DNA of 30,139 bases, taken from Christensenella sp. UBA4263. GTDB taxonomy: Bacteria; Bacillota; Clostridia; Christensenellales; Aristaeellaceae. The notes below the pieces were generated by a model that saw only the letters and a program-made list of their open reading frames with translations, was not told where the DNA came from and searched no databases. The position numbers were made by a program, and so were the translations under genes. Below, piece after piece: positions 7,899-15,739 of the stretch. The DNA is taken from the NCBI GenBank assembly GCA_002395225.1, contig DGWH01000164.1, positions 1 through 30,139 of the forward strand. The letters run 5' to 3'. Within the stretch, counting starts at the first letter, position 1; each line of letters opens with the position of its first letter.

Positions 7899-8624
7899 TT
7901 ATTTCAGGCAATTCAGAGCCCGGTCGGGATAGTTGGTAATAATGATGTCGGCACCGGCACGCAGGACGCTGCGGATGTCTTCCTCGCTGTTGACGGTCCA
8001 GGTGTTAACGGCAATTCCGGCCTTGTGAGACAGAGCGCATTCATCCTGAACATTGACGACCTCGCTGAAATGCGGATGAATGGCCTCAACACCAAGGGCA
8101 ACGGCATAGGCCCACGGCCTGACCAGGTTTGCCTCATAAAGCAGTCCGCAGGGAAGCGCGGGATCAATGGCTTTGATGCGCTGGAGACTGTAGTGGTTGA
8201 AAGAGGAGAAAATGACGCGCTGGATCATATTTTCCTCTCTGGCCAGATCAATGGTTTTCTGTTCGAGATTCGGATAGTCATAAACGCTGTTTTTCATTTC
8301 GATGTTGATGAACAGTCCGGTGGGACGAAGAAGATCGAACACCTCTTTGAGGGTGGGGATCCGTGCGTCCTTGTATTCCGGATGCGTCTTGTTAAAGGTG
8401 AAGCGTTTCAGCTCCTCCAGGGTCATATCCCGAATAAATCCGGTGCCGTCTGAGACACGGTCAATGGTCTCATCGTGTGCAACCACGAGATGGCCGTCTT
8501 TTGTGATGTGAACATCCAGTTCAACGCCCTGTGCACCCATTTTTGCAGCAAGTTCAAAAGCTTCAAGTGTGTTTTCGGGTGCGTATCCAGAGGCACCACG
8601 ATGTGCGTAAATCTGTGTATTCAT
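7899..8624 (-). CDS. Glycerophosphodiester phosphodiesterase (GlpQ/UgpQ-type)
   Basis: The 241-residue protein starts with IYAHRGASGYAPENT, carries GVELDVHITKDGHLVVAHDE, and ends with the WTVNSEED and GADIIITNYPD elements of GDPD enzymes. The catalytic His pair is H8 and H50, with metal ligands E35 and D37. It hydrolyses glycerophosphodiesters to glycerol-3-phosphate plus an alcohol. There is no signal peptide, and its length matches the short cytoplasmic UgpQ-like form rather than secreted GlpQ. GGAGGAGGA precedes the ATG. A clear promoter and terminator make it a single-gene unit. It may recycle glycerophosphate from lipid or teichoic-acid turnover; a link to the nearby CDP-glycerol transferase gene is only a guess. 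Confidence 0.93.
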   Translation of the reverse strand: MNTQIYAHRGASGYAPENTLEAFELAAKMGAQGVELDVHITKDGHLVVAHDETIDRVSDGTGFIRDMTLEELKRFTFNKTHPEYKDARIPTLKEVFDLLRPTGLFINIEMKNSVYDYPNLEQKTIDLAREENMIQRVIFSSFNHYSLQRIKAIDPALPCGLLYEANLVRPWAYAVALGVEAIHPHFSEVVNVQDECALSHKAGIAVNTWTVNSEEDIRSVLRAGADIIITNYPDRALNCLK

Positions 8625-8759
8625 AGAAAATCCTCCTCCTCAGCCCTCGTAGCGGTTGTTTGCGGGATCGGCATTGTACGAGACTTGGATTTGACGAACT
8701 GCCGCTGTGCAGCAAGGGCCACTCCTGAAATGATGGAACTGTGCTTTTCACTTGCTGGT

Positions 8760-8788
8760 ATTGTACTCTGAAACGAAAGCGTTTTCAA
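8760..8788 (-). promoter_or_regulatory. Promoter of the glycerophosphodiester phosphodiesterase gene
   Basis: On the minus strand TTGAAA (8788-8783), a 17-base spacer and TACAAT (8765-8760) form a good vegetative promoter about 136 bases before the start codon. Confidence 0.75.
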
Positions 8789-9062
8789 GTGAACGTGCAA
8801 AGAGAAACGGAGAGGATAACTGAAAAAAAGGAAAACGCAAAGTATGGACCGTTAGAACGGTCAAATACTCGTCTCGCACATCCAATATTGGTTCTGCTCA
8901 ATTTGTTTAAACAGGATTGAATGAACAGAATATATGTTTCGTGCGTCAGAATTTGTAAAACAACCAGATGATCAATCAGTGTCCTCTAAAAACCGAACAT
9001 TCTATTCGATCTGACGGTGATATTTCATGAAAATTCGAGCGATGACAATTATACATTGAAAG

Positions 9063-9076
9063 AATATTCGAATATT
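9063..9076. repeat. Perfect 14-bp palindrome in the polysaccharide operon leader
   Basis: AATATTCGAATATT is a perfect palindrome in the AT-rich leader, about 130 bases upstream of the operon's -35 box. A related sequence, TTCGAAAATATTGA (9196-9209), overlaps the -35 box and resembles TTCGAATATTGA at the palindrome's right half. It may be an operator. AT-rich palindromes can arise by chance, so confidence is limited. Confidence 0.35.
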
Positions 9077-9164
9077 GAACAAATAGAATAATATTAACAT
9101 CCGAGGCATATATGTTTATGCATACTTACATATGTTCCAGTTTCCCCGTTTACACGGACCGGTT

Positions 9165-9193
9165 CACAAAAGTTATCAAAATCGCACAAAAGT
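9165..9193 (+). promoter_or_regulatory. Direct repeats upstream of the polysaccharide operon promoter
   Basis: CACAAAAGT occurs at 9165-9173 and again at 9185-9193, a period of exactly 20 bases (about two helical turns), ending 12 bases before the -35 box. This spacing is typical of activator sites for response regulators that bind direct repeats. The protein that would bind is unknown. The rest of the long intergenic stretch (8789-9325) is AT-rich and shows no gene. Confidence 0.4.
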
Positions 9194-9205
9194 ATTTCGA
9201 AAATA

Positions 9206-9235
9206 TTGACATTAACTATGTAATATTTGTAAAAT
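9206..9235 (+). promoter_or_regulatory. Probable promoter of the exopolysaccharide operon
   Basis: TTGACA (9206-9211), an 18-base spacer and TAAAAT (9230-9235) lie about 90 bases before the first gene of the cluster. The resulting 5' leader has no strong terminator hairpin that I can see. Confidence 0.6.
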
Positions 9236-9325
9236 AAGGCAAATAGACTGTATTCATTGACTAGTTTATTTAGCAGGTTGTGCTGCCAGGAACTGTCATA
9301 GACGTCCGTCAGAGGAGGCGAATGT

Positions 9326-10816
9326 ATGTACAGAAAAAAAACGCGGGGATGGTCTCAACATCTCGACTTCATGCTGATAGACATTCTGTCTCTTGAAATC
9401 GCATTTTTTCTGGGCGCGGGACTGAGCTTTGGATGGGACCAGCTTCGAGTCAACTTTTTCGCCGTTATATTGGCCGTCAACATCGCCGTTCTGAATCTGG
9501 CCATCATGATCACCTCTAACGCCTATGAGGGGGTCATCCGGAGGAATATGTTCAATGAATTTCTGAAAACCGCCCGGAGTGCCATTTATGTTTCCAGTGC
9601 GACCCTGTTCTTTATCGGTCTGACCTATACCGGCCAGCGTGAGAATATCTACCGGATGCTCATGCTCTCCATTATCCTCTATTTTATCATCTGTCTCTCC
9701 GCCTGCGAACTGTGGAAACGCTACCTGCGTCACCGACTGCAGATCAAGAATCATACTGGTATGCTCATTATTGCCAGGATGGACCGACTCAGGGATGTGA
9801 TCCCCGAGCTGCAAGAACACAACTATCAGGAGTACCGATTTGTCGGCGTGGCATTGTCGGATAAGGAACCGGATATTGATCAGGCTAATCAGATATTAAG
9901 GGAACTGGAAACAGAGCGGCTCGGGCGGCTTGAGGTTGTCACGGTCCGTGAGGATCTCATTAACTATCTCAGCTATCACTGGGTAGATGAAATTTATATG
10001 GATATTCCCATTGGCGAAGATTTGCCCGTGGATCTGATCAACGAGATCATGGATATGGGTATCACGGTTCACTCGGCTATTCCTCGGATGGAGGAATTGC
10101 AGGCACGCCACAAGAATATCGAGTGGATCTGTTCCAAAGCCACCATCACGACGAGTCTGGGGTATGTCTCCGGGCGTGACCTGTTTCTCAAACGGATTTT
10201 TGATATCTTTGGAAGTGTCGTGGGCTGTATATGTATGAGCGTGATCTTTCTTTTTGTCGCTCCTGTTATTTATCTGACATCCCCTGGCCCCATTTTCTTC
10301 AAACAGCGGCGCGTCGGGGAAAACGGGCGCACTTTCATGATGTACAAATTCAGAACCATGGTTCCTGACGCCGAGCAGCGCAAAAAGGAAGTAGCCCGGG
10401 CAGCTGGTCAGGCAGATGCACTGATGTTCAAAATGGAGCATGATCCTCGGATCATCGGACAGCGGCAGCTGCCGAACGGACGGTGGAAGCGGGGGATCGG
10501 GGGATGGATGAGGGATCTTTCACTGGATGAATTTCCTCAGTTTATCAATGTTCTTCGCGGGGATATGTCCCTGGTGGGAACCCGTCCGCCCACGGTGGAG
10601 GAATGGATGCGATACAAACCCTCGTACCGGGTTCGTATGTCAACGAAACCCGGAATCACGGGACTGTGGCAGGTAAGCGGACGCAGTCAAATCCGGGACT
10701 TTGACCAAGTGGTACAGCTGGACCGGGAATATATTGAGAACTGGTCCCTGCTGCTGGACTTCCGCATTCTTCTCAAGACTGTCGAGGTGGTTATTGAACG
10801 CAAAGGAGCGATGTAG
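9326..10816 (+). CDS. Polyprenyl-phosphate sugar-1-phosphate transferase (initiating enzyme)
   Basis: The 496-residue protein has four N-terminal membrane segments (to ~140), a Rossmann-like middle domain, a further hydrophobic segment (~295-320), and a C-terminal catalytic domain from ~288. That domain carries KRIFDIFGS, SPGPIFFKQRRVGENG, MYKFRTM, DLSLDEFPQFINVLRGDMSLVG (Asp/Glu pair near 397-401) and the closing GITGLWQVSGR. This is the WcaJ/CpsE type of polyisoprenyl-phosphate hexose-1-phosphate transferase, which moves a sugar-1-phosphate from a UDP-sugar to undecaprenyl phosphate and so starts the repeat unit. The usual GPRP reads GTRPP here. The start at 9326 is set by GAGGAGG 7 bases upstream. 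It heads the polysaccharide cluster. Confidence 0.92.
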   Translation: MYRKKTRGWSQHLDFMLIDILSLEIAFFLGAGLSFGWDQLRVNFFAVILAVNIAVLNLAIMITSNAYEGVIRRNMFNEFLKTARSAIYVSSATLFFIGLTYTGQRENIYRMLMLSIILYFIICLSACELWKRYLRHRLQIKNHTGMLIIARMDRLRDVIPELQEHNYQEYRFVGVALSDKEPDIDQANQILRELETERLGRLEVVTVREDLINYLSYHWVDEIYMDIPIGEDLPVDLINEIMDMGITVHSAIPRMEELQARHKNIEWICSKATITTSLGYVSGRDLFLKRIFDIFGSVVGCICMSVIFLFVAPVIYLTSPGPIFFKQRRVGENGRTFMMYKFRTMVPDAEQRKKEVARAAGQADALMFKMEHDPRIIGQRQLPNGRWKRGIGGWMRDLSLDEFPQFINVLRGDMSLVGTRPPTVEEWMRYKPSYRVRMSTKPGITGLWQVSGRSQIRDFDQVVQLDREYIENWSLLLDFRILLKTVEVVIERKGAM

Positions 10817-11528
10817 TGCGTTCCGGGAATAAAGAAGAACCTGTCGCTGTGCGGGAAAGCGATTTCTTTTTCGTTTGAGTATGTGACGAAAGACTGCAGA
10901 AAAGACCGACGGCTCTTTGATCAGGAACGTTCTCGGATTGTGAGCAATATGACCGCACGGGCCAATATCCGGAACAGCGTTGAATGCTTCGAGGTCTATA
11001 TTGAGAACAGCATTCTGTTTTTTACTTGCTTTTGTTAATGAAATGCGTCAGACTTTGACCGCTTGATACGACGGACCGGATCTGCTGAAACAGTGGTGAA
11101 CGGGCTCTGTTTTCTGCCGATCACCTGCAGAACGATGTGCATCTATCAGGCTAAATGCAGGTGTTGTCAGCTGACGGGCGTCTGTGGTTTTGTTTGTTTT
11201 TCATATAGACCTGACCTCTGATTTTGTGCTACAATTAATTATCATACTTGTAGTCGGTTCGGATTGAACGGAAAAGACTGTACGTGTGTTCTTGAACTTC
11301 CCAGGAGCGGATATGGATAAATAGTCAAGCTCCTTTGGTAATCGGGTATAATGGAGCGGGTGAATCTGTTTGACGCCTGGGGGCACATCTGACAGGACTG
11401 GCCGCTTTTTGTCTGTACGTCAGTTCTGAGCAGTCAAAATGACGAAAGACAGGACAGTTGTACATGAAAAGCATCAGTACGAATTGGCGGGAACCAGTGT
11501 GTACTGATTTGAATGAATGAGGTTTTGA
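10817..11528 (+). other. 712-base gap with no clear gene; possible transposase scrap
   Basis: No convincing gene is present. In the frame of the preceding gene the sequence stays open for 73 codons after its TAG (to TAA 11036-11038). The peptide (ISFSFEYVTKD, then CRKDRRLFDQERSRIV) faintly resembles a segment of IS1634-type transposases, which I cannot confirm. A possible TATAAT at 11347-11352 lies ~180 bases before the next gene but has a poor -35 box. The region may be degenerate insertion debris inside the operon. Confidence 0.3.
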
Positions 11529-12437
11529 ATGAAGATAAAGAAGACCAAGGAAAGTACTGACAAGAAAAATGACCGAAAGGAGCGCATTCTCCGTTCTTTC
11601 ATCCATACTCTGATCTTCCTGCTGATCGTGATGATCGGGGTGGGAAGCGGCATCTTTCTGTATGCGAGATACACCAAGACACATTATGAGATCACCTTCT
11701 ATCAGGAGACATCAAGGAAGGTATCCCACAATATCAGGCTGGCCGTGATCTCCGACCTGCATAACCGGGAATACGGCGAGAAAAATCAAACACTGATTTC
11801 CGACCTGAAAGCACTGAAACCAGACCTGATCCTCTTCCTGGGGGATATGATCAACCGGCAGGACGGGCACTATGAGCCCATGCTGGAACTGGGCACCGCC
11901 CTGTCTGAGATTGCGCCGTGTTATGGGGTTCTGGGGAATCACGAAAGTGAACGTATGTATTATTACGATGACAAAAAGATTCCTGAAAAGTTCAGGGAGG
12001 CTGGAGTCAACATCTTGGTCAGTGCCCAAGAGATGGTCAAGGTCGGTGCGGATACGATTCAACTGATTGGTCTGGAGGGAACACCGCATGGTTTTGAGGA
12101 ATATGGCGGGCGCAAGTTCATGGAGGAAACAACGTTCAGCCCGGACGCTTACTGCATCGTCATGAATCACATCCCTTATACATTCCATGATCAGATCTCC
12201 GATTATCCTTTTGACCTCGGAATTGCCGGGCATAGTCACGGTGGCCTCATCATCCTCCCGTTTTTTGGTGGTCTGTATACCGCGGAGGAAGGTTTTTTCC
12301 CCAAGTACTTTACCGGCAGAAATAAGCTTAAGCTAAATCAGCCGCTGATTATCAGCCGAGGCATGGGGGATTCCAGTCCCTGGCCCCGGATCAACAACAT
12401 GCCGGAACTGGTCATCATTGATGTGAACTGTTACTGA
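11529..12437 (+). CDS. Membrane-anchored calcineurin-like metallophosphoesterase
   Basis: The 302-residue protein has a basic start, one membrane segment (about 25-47), and an extracytoplasmic metallophosphoesterase domain. All metal-binding motifs are present: DLH (D76, H78), GDM (D106), GNHE (N137, H138), MNH (H214) and GHSHGG (H235, H237). The closing RGMGDSSPWPRINNMPELVI is typical of the YkuE/YaeI-type group, whose known members act on lipid-linked phosphates or UDP-sugar lipids. A weak GAGG precedes the ATG. It sits between the initiating sugar transferase and the co-polymerases, so a role in trimming or recycling lipid-linked intermediates is possible, but that is inferred from context only. 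Confidence 0.88.
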   Translation: MKIKKTKESTDKKNDRKERILRSFIHTLIFLLIVMIGVGSGIFLYARYTKTHYEITFYQETSRKVSHNIRLAVISDLHNREYGEKNQTLISDLKALKPDLILFLGDMINRQDGHYEPMLELGTALSEIAPCYGVLGNHESERMYYYDDKKIPEKFREAGVNILVSAQEMVKVGADTIQLIGLEGTPHGFEEYGGRKFMEETTFSPDAYCIVMNHIPYTFHDQISDYPFDLGIAGHSHGGLIILPFFGGLYTAEEGFFPKYFTGRNKLKLNQPLIISRGMGDSSPWPRINNMPELVIIDVNCY

Positions 12438-12507
12438 GCGCCGTGTCCTGCTTTGATCTTTCGCAACCGGGGGCACCGGCCCTGAGAACAGACGGGAAGG
12501 AAAACAC

Positions 12508-13860
12508 ATGTCGGAAAAGAAACATATCAACCTTATGAAGGTGCTGCATGATTCGGGTCCGTCGAATCTTCTGGGGAAAGGCACCTCCAGTTTACGCAAT
12601 TCATTTAGACTTGTATGGAATAACAAATACTCCGTCTTCCTGCTCTTTATTCTGCTGTGCTTGCTGATGAACCTAATCTTTTACATCCGAAGCCTGTCCA
12701 TGGCCAGTACCATCGTGTCTCTGGATTATGAATCCGCCTCTAAAGGGCTGACCCCTAGTCAGACCCGTTTCAACATTTCGCAGATTGTCAGTATTGAGGT
12801 GCTGGAACGGGTCATTGATTACGCTGGCCTTGAGGGGCAGGTTGAGGTAGAGGATCTGCGAAACTGCATAAGTGTAAAGCCAACGCATAACAAGAATATC
12901 TCCGGAAAAGTCAATTACATCAGCACGTCCTATGATATCAATTTCACCAAAACAAACAAAATCCCGAAGCGAAGTGCCGAGGCCATGCTCTCGCTTCTTT
13001 GTAAGGCCTACCGGGAGTATTTTATTGAGCATTACGGATTCAACCATTCCATTCTGTCCTTTGACATTGATAATCTGAAGGCCGATGATGAATACCTGAT
13101 GATTATTGACCTGTTGAAGCTCAAATGCAGCCAGCTGGAGAAATATGTTCAGCTGCGCAAAAAGGAGAACAAGAACTATCGTGACTCGGAAACAGGGCTT
13201 ACATTCTCTGCTCTGGAGCAGCGTGTTACGAATTTCAATACGTACAGTCTGGCCAGACTTCGTTCCTATGTCATTGAAAACGGCATTGCCAATGAAAAAA
13301 CAGATCTCATTTCCATGTTGGATTACAAAAACCGGATGGACCGCATTGCCTATGACAAATTCATGGCTTCGTATGATGAAGATAATAAGGGCATTGAAAT
13401 GTACGATTCTGCCATGAGCGCTATTGTCATGATCCCAACCGAGGACAAAACATCGAAATACTACATGTCAAGAACGAAGACGGGCATGGACAACATGGCC
13501 ATCCATGCAGATGGACAGCTTGTGGGTGCCACAGAGAAGTTGGACAGCATTGAATATAACACCTACCTGATCGGGAAAATGCGCTCTGCACACCCATCGG
13601 AGTCTCAGCGCCGGAAAGCGGATGAAATGATCATGGAGATGGAAAACGCGCTGGAAAACCTCGCCTCTGAAATCCGGCGGATGGACAATTCTTATACCCA
13701 GGATAAGGCTCGCAGCTATCTCAGCTTCCGAAACCGATATATCTTCTTCCGTGAACGTATTGACATTTTAAGTTCGGTTCTGGGTTCCTGCGTACTCATG
13801 GTTGGGTTTTTTACGCTGATGTTCCTGTGTGAATTTGTCAGGTTAGAGAAGAAAAGATGA
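12508..13860 (+). CDS. Wzz-like polysaccharide co-polymerase, first of a tandem pair
   Basis: The 450-residue protein has the two-membrane-segment layout of polysaccharide co-polymerases: TM1 at about 43-63, a long extracytoplasmic helical region, and TM2 at about 425-443 just before a short basic tail. It lacks a Walker motif or tyrosine-rich tail, so no kinase is attached. GLTPSQTRFNISQIVS after TM1 and SETGLTFSALEQ in the middle recur in diverged form in the next protein, which suggests the two are ancient duplicates. Such proteins control chain length and assemble with the Wzy polymerase. GGAAGG precedes the ATG, and its stop overlaps the next start by 4 bases (ATGA). The family call rests on topology and context. 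Confidence 0.7.
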   Translation: MSEKKHINLMKVLHDSGPSNLLGKGTSSLRNSFRLVWNNKYSVFLLFILLCLLMNLIFYIRSLSMASTIVSLDYESASKGLTPSQTRFNISQIVSIEVLERVIDYAGLEGQVEVEDLRNCISVKPTHNKNISGKVNYISTSYDINFTKTNKIPKRSAEAMLSLLCKAYREYFIEHYGFNHSILSFDIDNLKADDEYLMIIDLLKLKCSQLEKYVQLRKKENKNYRDSETGLTFSALEQRVTNFNTYSLARLRSYVIENGIANEKTDLISMLDYKNRMDRIAYDKFMASYDEDNKGIEMYDSAMSAIVMIPTEDKTSKYYMSRTKTGMDNMAIHADGQLVGATEKLDSIEYNTYLIGKMRSAHPSESQRRKADEMIMEMENALENLASEIRRMDNSYTQDKARSYLSFRNRYIFFRERIDILSSVLGSCVLMVGFFTLMFLCEFVRLEKKR

Positions 13861-15659
13861 AAAAGTTTAACATTTTTCGTTATCTCAAGCAGTTCAGTTT
13901 GCTGATTTTTCTGCTGGCAGTTGTTGGTTCCGTGGCTATTTTTCTCTACGGAAAATCTCAGCAACGGTATATTGCCACGGTTGTGATCCAGTATACCAAC
14001 ACCGGCGCCAAGGAAGGGCTGACGCCGGACGGAAGTCCCCTTGACGTGACGGAAATCTATTCCTCCACGGTCATTGACAGGGCACTCAGAGAACTGGAAA
14101 GCAATGCAAACATCGACTCCGTCCGCTCCAACTGTTACGTGGAGGAGGTCATTCCGGAGGATCAGCAGAAACTTAATGAAGCCTTGATTGAGAAAGGTCA
14201 GGAATCTACGTATATCCCCGACACCTATAAGGTGTTCTTTGTTGCAGATAGTGACAAGGACGAGGATTATGCCTGGAACATACTGGATTCTATCATCAAG
14301 AACTATTGCGAATTCTATACAGAAAAGTATGTGGAGGAACAGCTGCAGAGCAATGACTCCCTGGCCATGTTGCAGGGAGAATATGACTTCATCGAGAGTG
14401 CCCAGATTCTGGAAAACGATGTCTCTCAGATGCTCGATTATCTGCTCACTCAGCGGGCAAACTGGCCCAACTTCCGCTCTGTTGAAACCGGTTATACCTA
14501 CGGTGATCTGTACAATATCTACAGCTATCTCTACAGCTATGATATTCCGAACCTGTACTCCCTGATTCTGGGAACTGCCGAAACAAAGGATATTGAGGTC
14601 CTGAAGAACCGGCTGACAAAGGACTCTGAGGATCTGCAACTGTCCATTGATCAGTGCCAGCAACAGGCTAACCACCTGAAGCTCCTGATCGATAACTACA
14701 GCGGCCGGAATAAGGAAATGATGGATTATCATTACCACAATTCCAATTCACAGGACGGCGGTACGGAGTATATCCTGAAGGATGTGGAATACGACAAAGA
14801 TAACAACGACAAGGAAACGACGTATGACGGGTTGATTCAGGAATACGTCAACCTGAACATCAACACCCGGCAGAAGCAGATCGAAAAAGCACACAACGAG
14901 TATCTGCTCTCCGTGTTCAACAACGCTCTGGAGACGGAAAACCGAAAGGTTCTCACTACTGAGGAACTCCAGGAAAAGATCGACCAGTGTAATGCTCTGA
15001 TTCGGAAGTATGACAATGACGTGGAGGAAACCGGACGGGAACTGAATCGGTTCCTCAGTGCAGACTACCTGAACATGGTCAGCAGCATCAATGTAAGCAC
15101 CTCCGTCAACCTGAAATTGTATCTGGTCATTGCGGTCGTCCTGTTTACCGTTGTTGGCGGGATCGGCGCTGTCCTGCTGGGCCGACTGATGGACTTCATC
15201 GACTATCTCCTGTATGTCGACAAGACGGTAGGTCTGCCGAACCGGGCTAAGTGCGACGAATATATTACGGAGCATTCTTCGACATTGGTGAAAGAGAATT
15301 TCTCCTGCCTGGTTATGCGGATGGTATCCCTAAATGAGTTGACCCGGGATTATGGCCGTGTGACCGGCGATGCCGTCCTCAAAGATTTTGGCATGATTCT
15401 CAAGAGCTTCGGCGAACTTTACGGATTTGTCGGATACAATGACGGTGGTATTTTCCTGTCCTTCTTCCCGGACTGCTCGGCAGGCAAGCTGGATGTCATG
15501 ATTGAGGCGATTAACAGGCAGGTGGCCGAATACAACAAGGTCAATGCAGGTCGCGAAATTCGCTTTATCTATGGCAAGGCGGTGTCGGATGTCGATTCCG
15601 TTTTTGAAATCAGAGGCTTGCTGCGCCTTGCCATGCAACGGATGAACACGGCTAAATAA
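13857..15659 (+). CDS. Polysaccharide co-polymerase fused to a degenerate GGDEF domain
   Basis: The 600-residue protein has TM1 (about 12-31), an extracytoplasmic region of ~385 residues with coiled-coil stretches and YIATVVIQYTNTGAKEGLTP right after TM1, TM2 (about 418-441), and a cytoplasmic C-terminal domain from ~450. That domain follows the GGDEF fold order: DKTVGLPNRAKCDEYI (as DxLTGLxNR), YGRVTGDAVLKDFGMIL (as GHxxGDxxL), then YNDGGIFLSFF where GGDEF should be (DGGIF at 529-533). The catalytic Gly-Gly-Asp/Glu pattern is lost, and no RxxD I-site is seen upstream (ELYG at that place). It should not make c-di-GMP and may instead be a regulatory or scaffold domain. The start overlaps the previous stop by 4 bases, implying coupled translation and a paired complex. 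Confidence 0.8.
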   Translation: MKKFNIFRYLKQFSLLIFLLAVVGSVAIFLYGKSQQRYIATVVIQYTNTGAKEGLTPDGSPLDVTEIYSSTVIDRALRELESNANIDSVRSNCYVEEVIPEDQQKLNEALIEKGQESTYIPDTYKVFFVADSDKDEDYAWNILDSIIKNYCEFYTEKYVEEQLQSNDSLAMLQGEYDFIESAQILENDVSQMLDYLLTQRANWPNFRSVETGYTYGDLYNIYSYLYSYDIPNLYSLILGTAETKDIEVLKNRLTKDSEDLQLSIDQCQQQANHLKLLIDNYSGRNKEMMDYHYHNSNSQDGGTEYILKDVEYDKDNNDKETTYDGLIQEYVNLNINTRQKQIEKAHNEYLLSVFNNALETENRKVLTTEELQEKIDQCNALIRKYDNDVEETGRELNRFLSADYLNMVSSINVSTSVNLKLYLVIAVVLFTVVGGIGAVLLGRLMDFIDYLLYVDKTVGLPNRAKCDEYITEHSSTLVKENFSCLVMRMVSLNELTRDYGRVTGDAVLKDFGMILKSFGELYGFVGYNDGGIFLSFFPDCSAGKLDVMIEAINRQVAEYNKVNAGREIRFIYGKAVSDVDSVFEIRGLLRLAMQRMNTAK

Positions 15660-15739
15660 GGCTGTTCTCACGTGCGGATTGCCTCTTGCGAGGGCGATCA
15701 TTTTTCGGATCGGAAACGGGATGGGTATAAGGAGAAAAC

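Noticed and set aside
13716..14738. Long minus-strand ORF (340 codons) antisense to the co-polymerase genes
   Set aside because: It lies fully over two convincing plus-strand genes, has no ribosome binding site or recognisable motif, and its composition is what antisense of this coding sequence gives.
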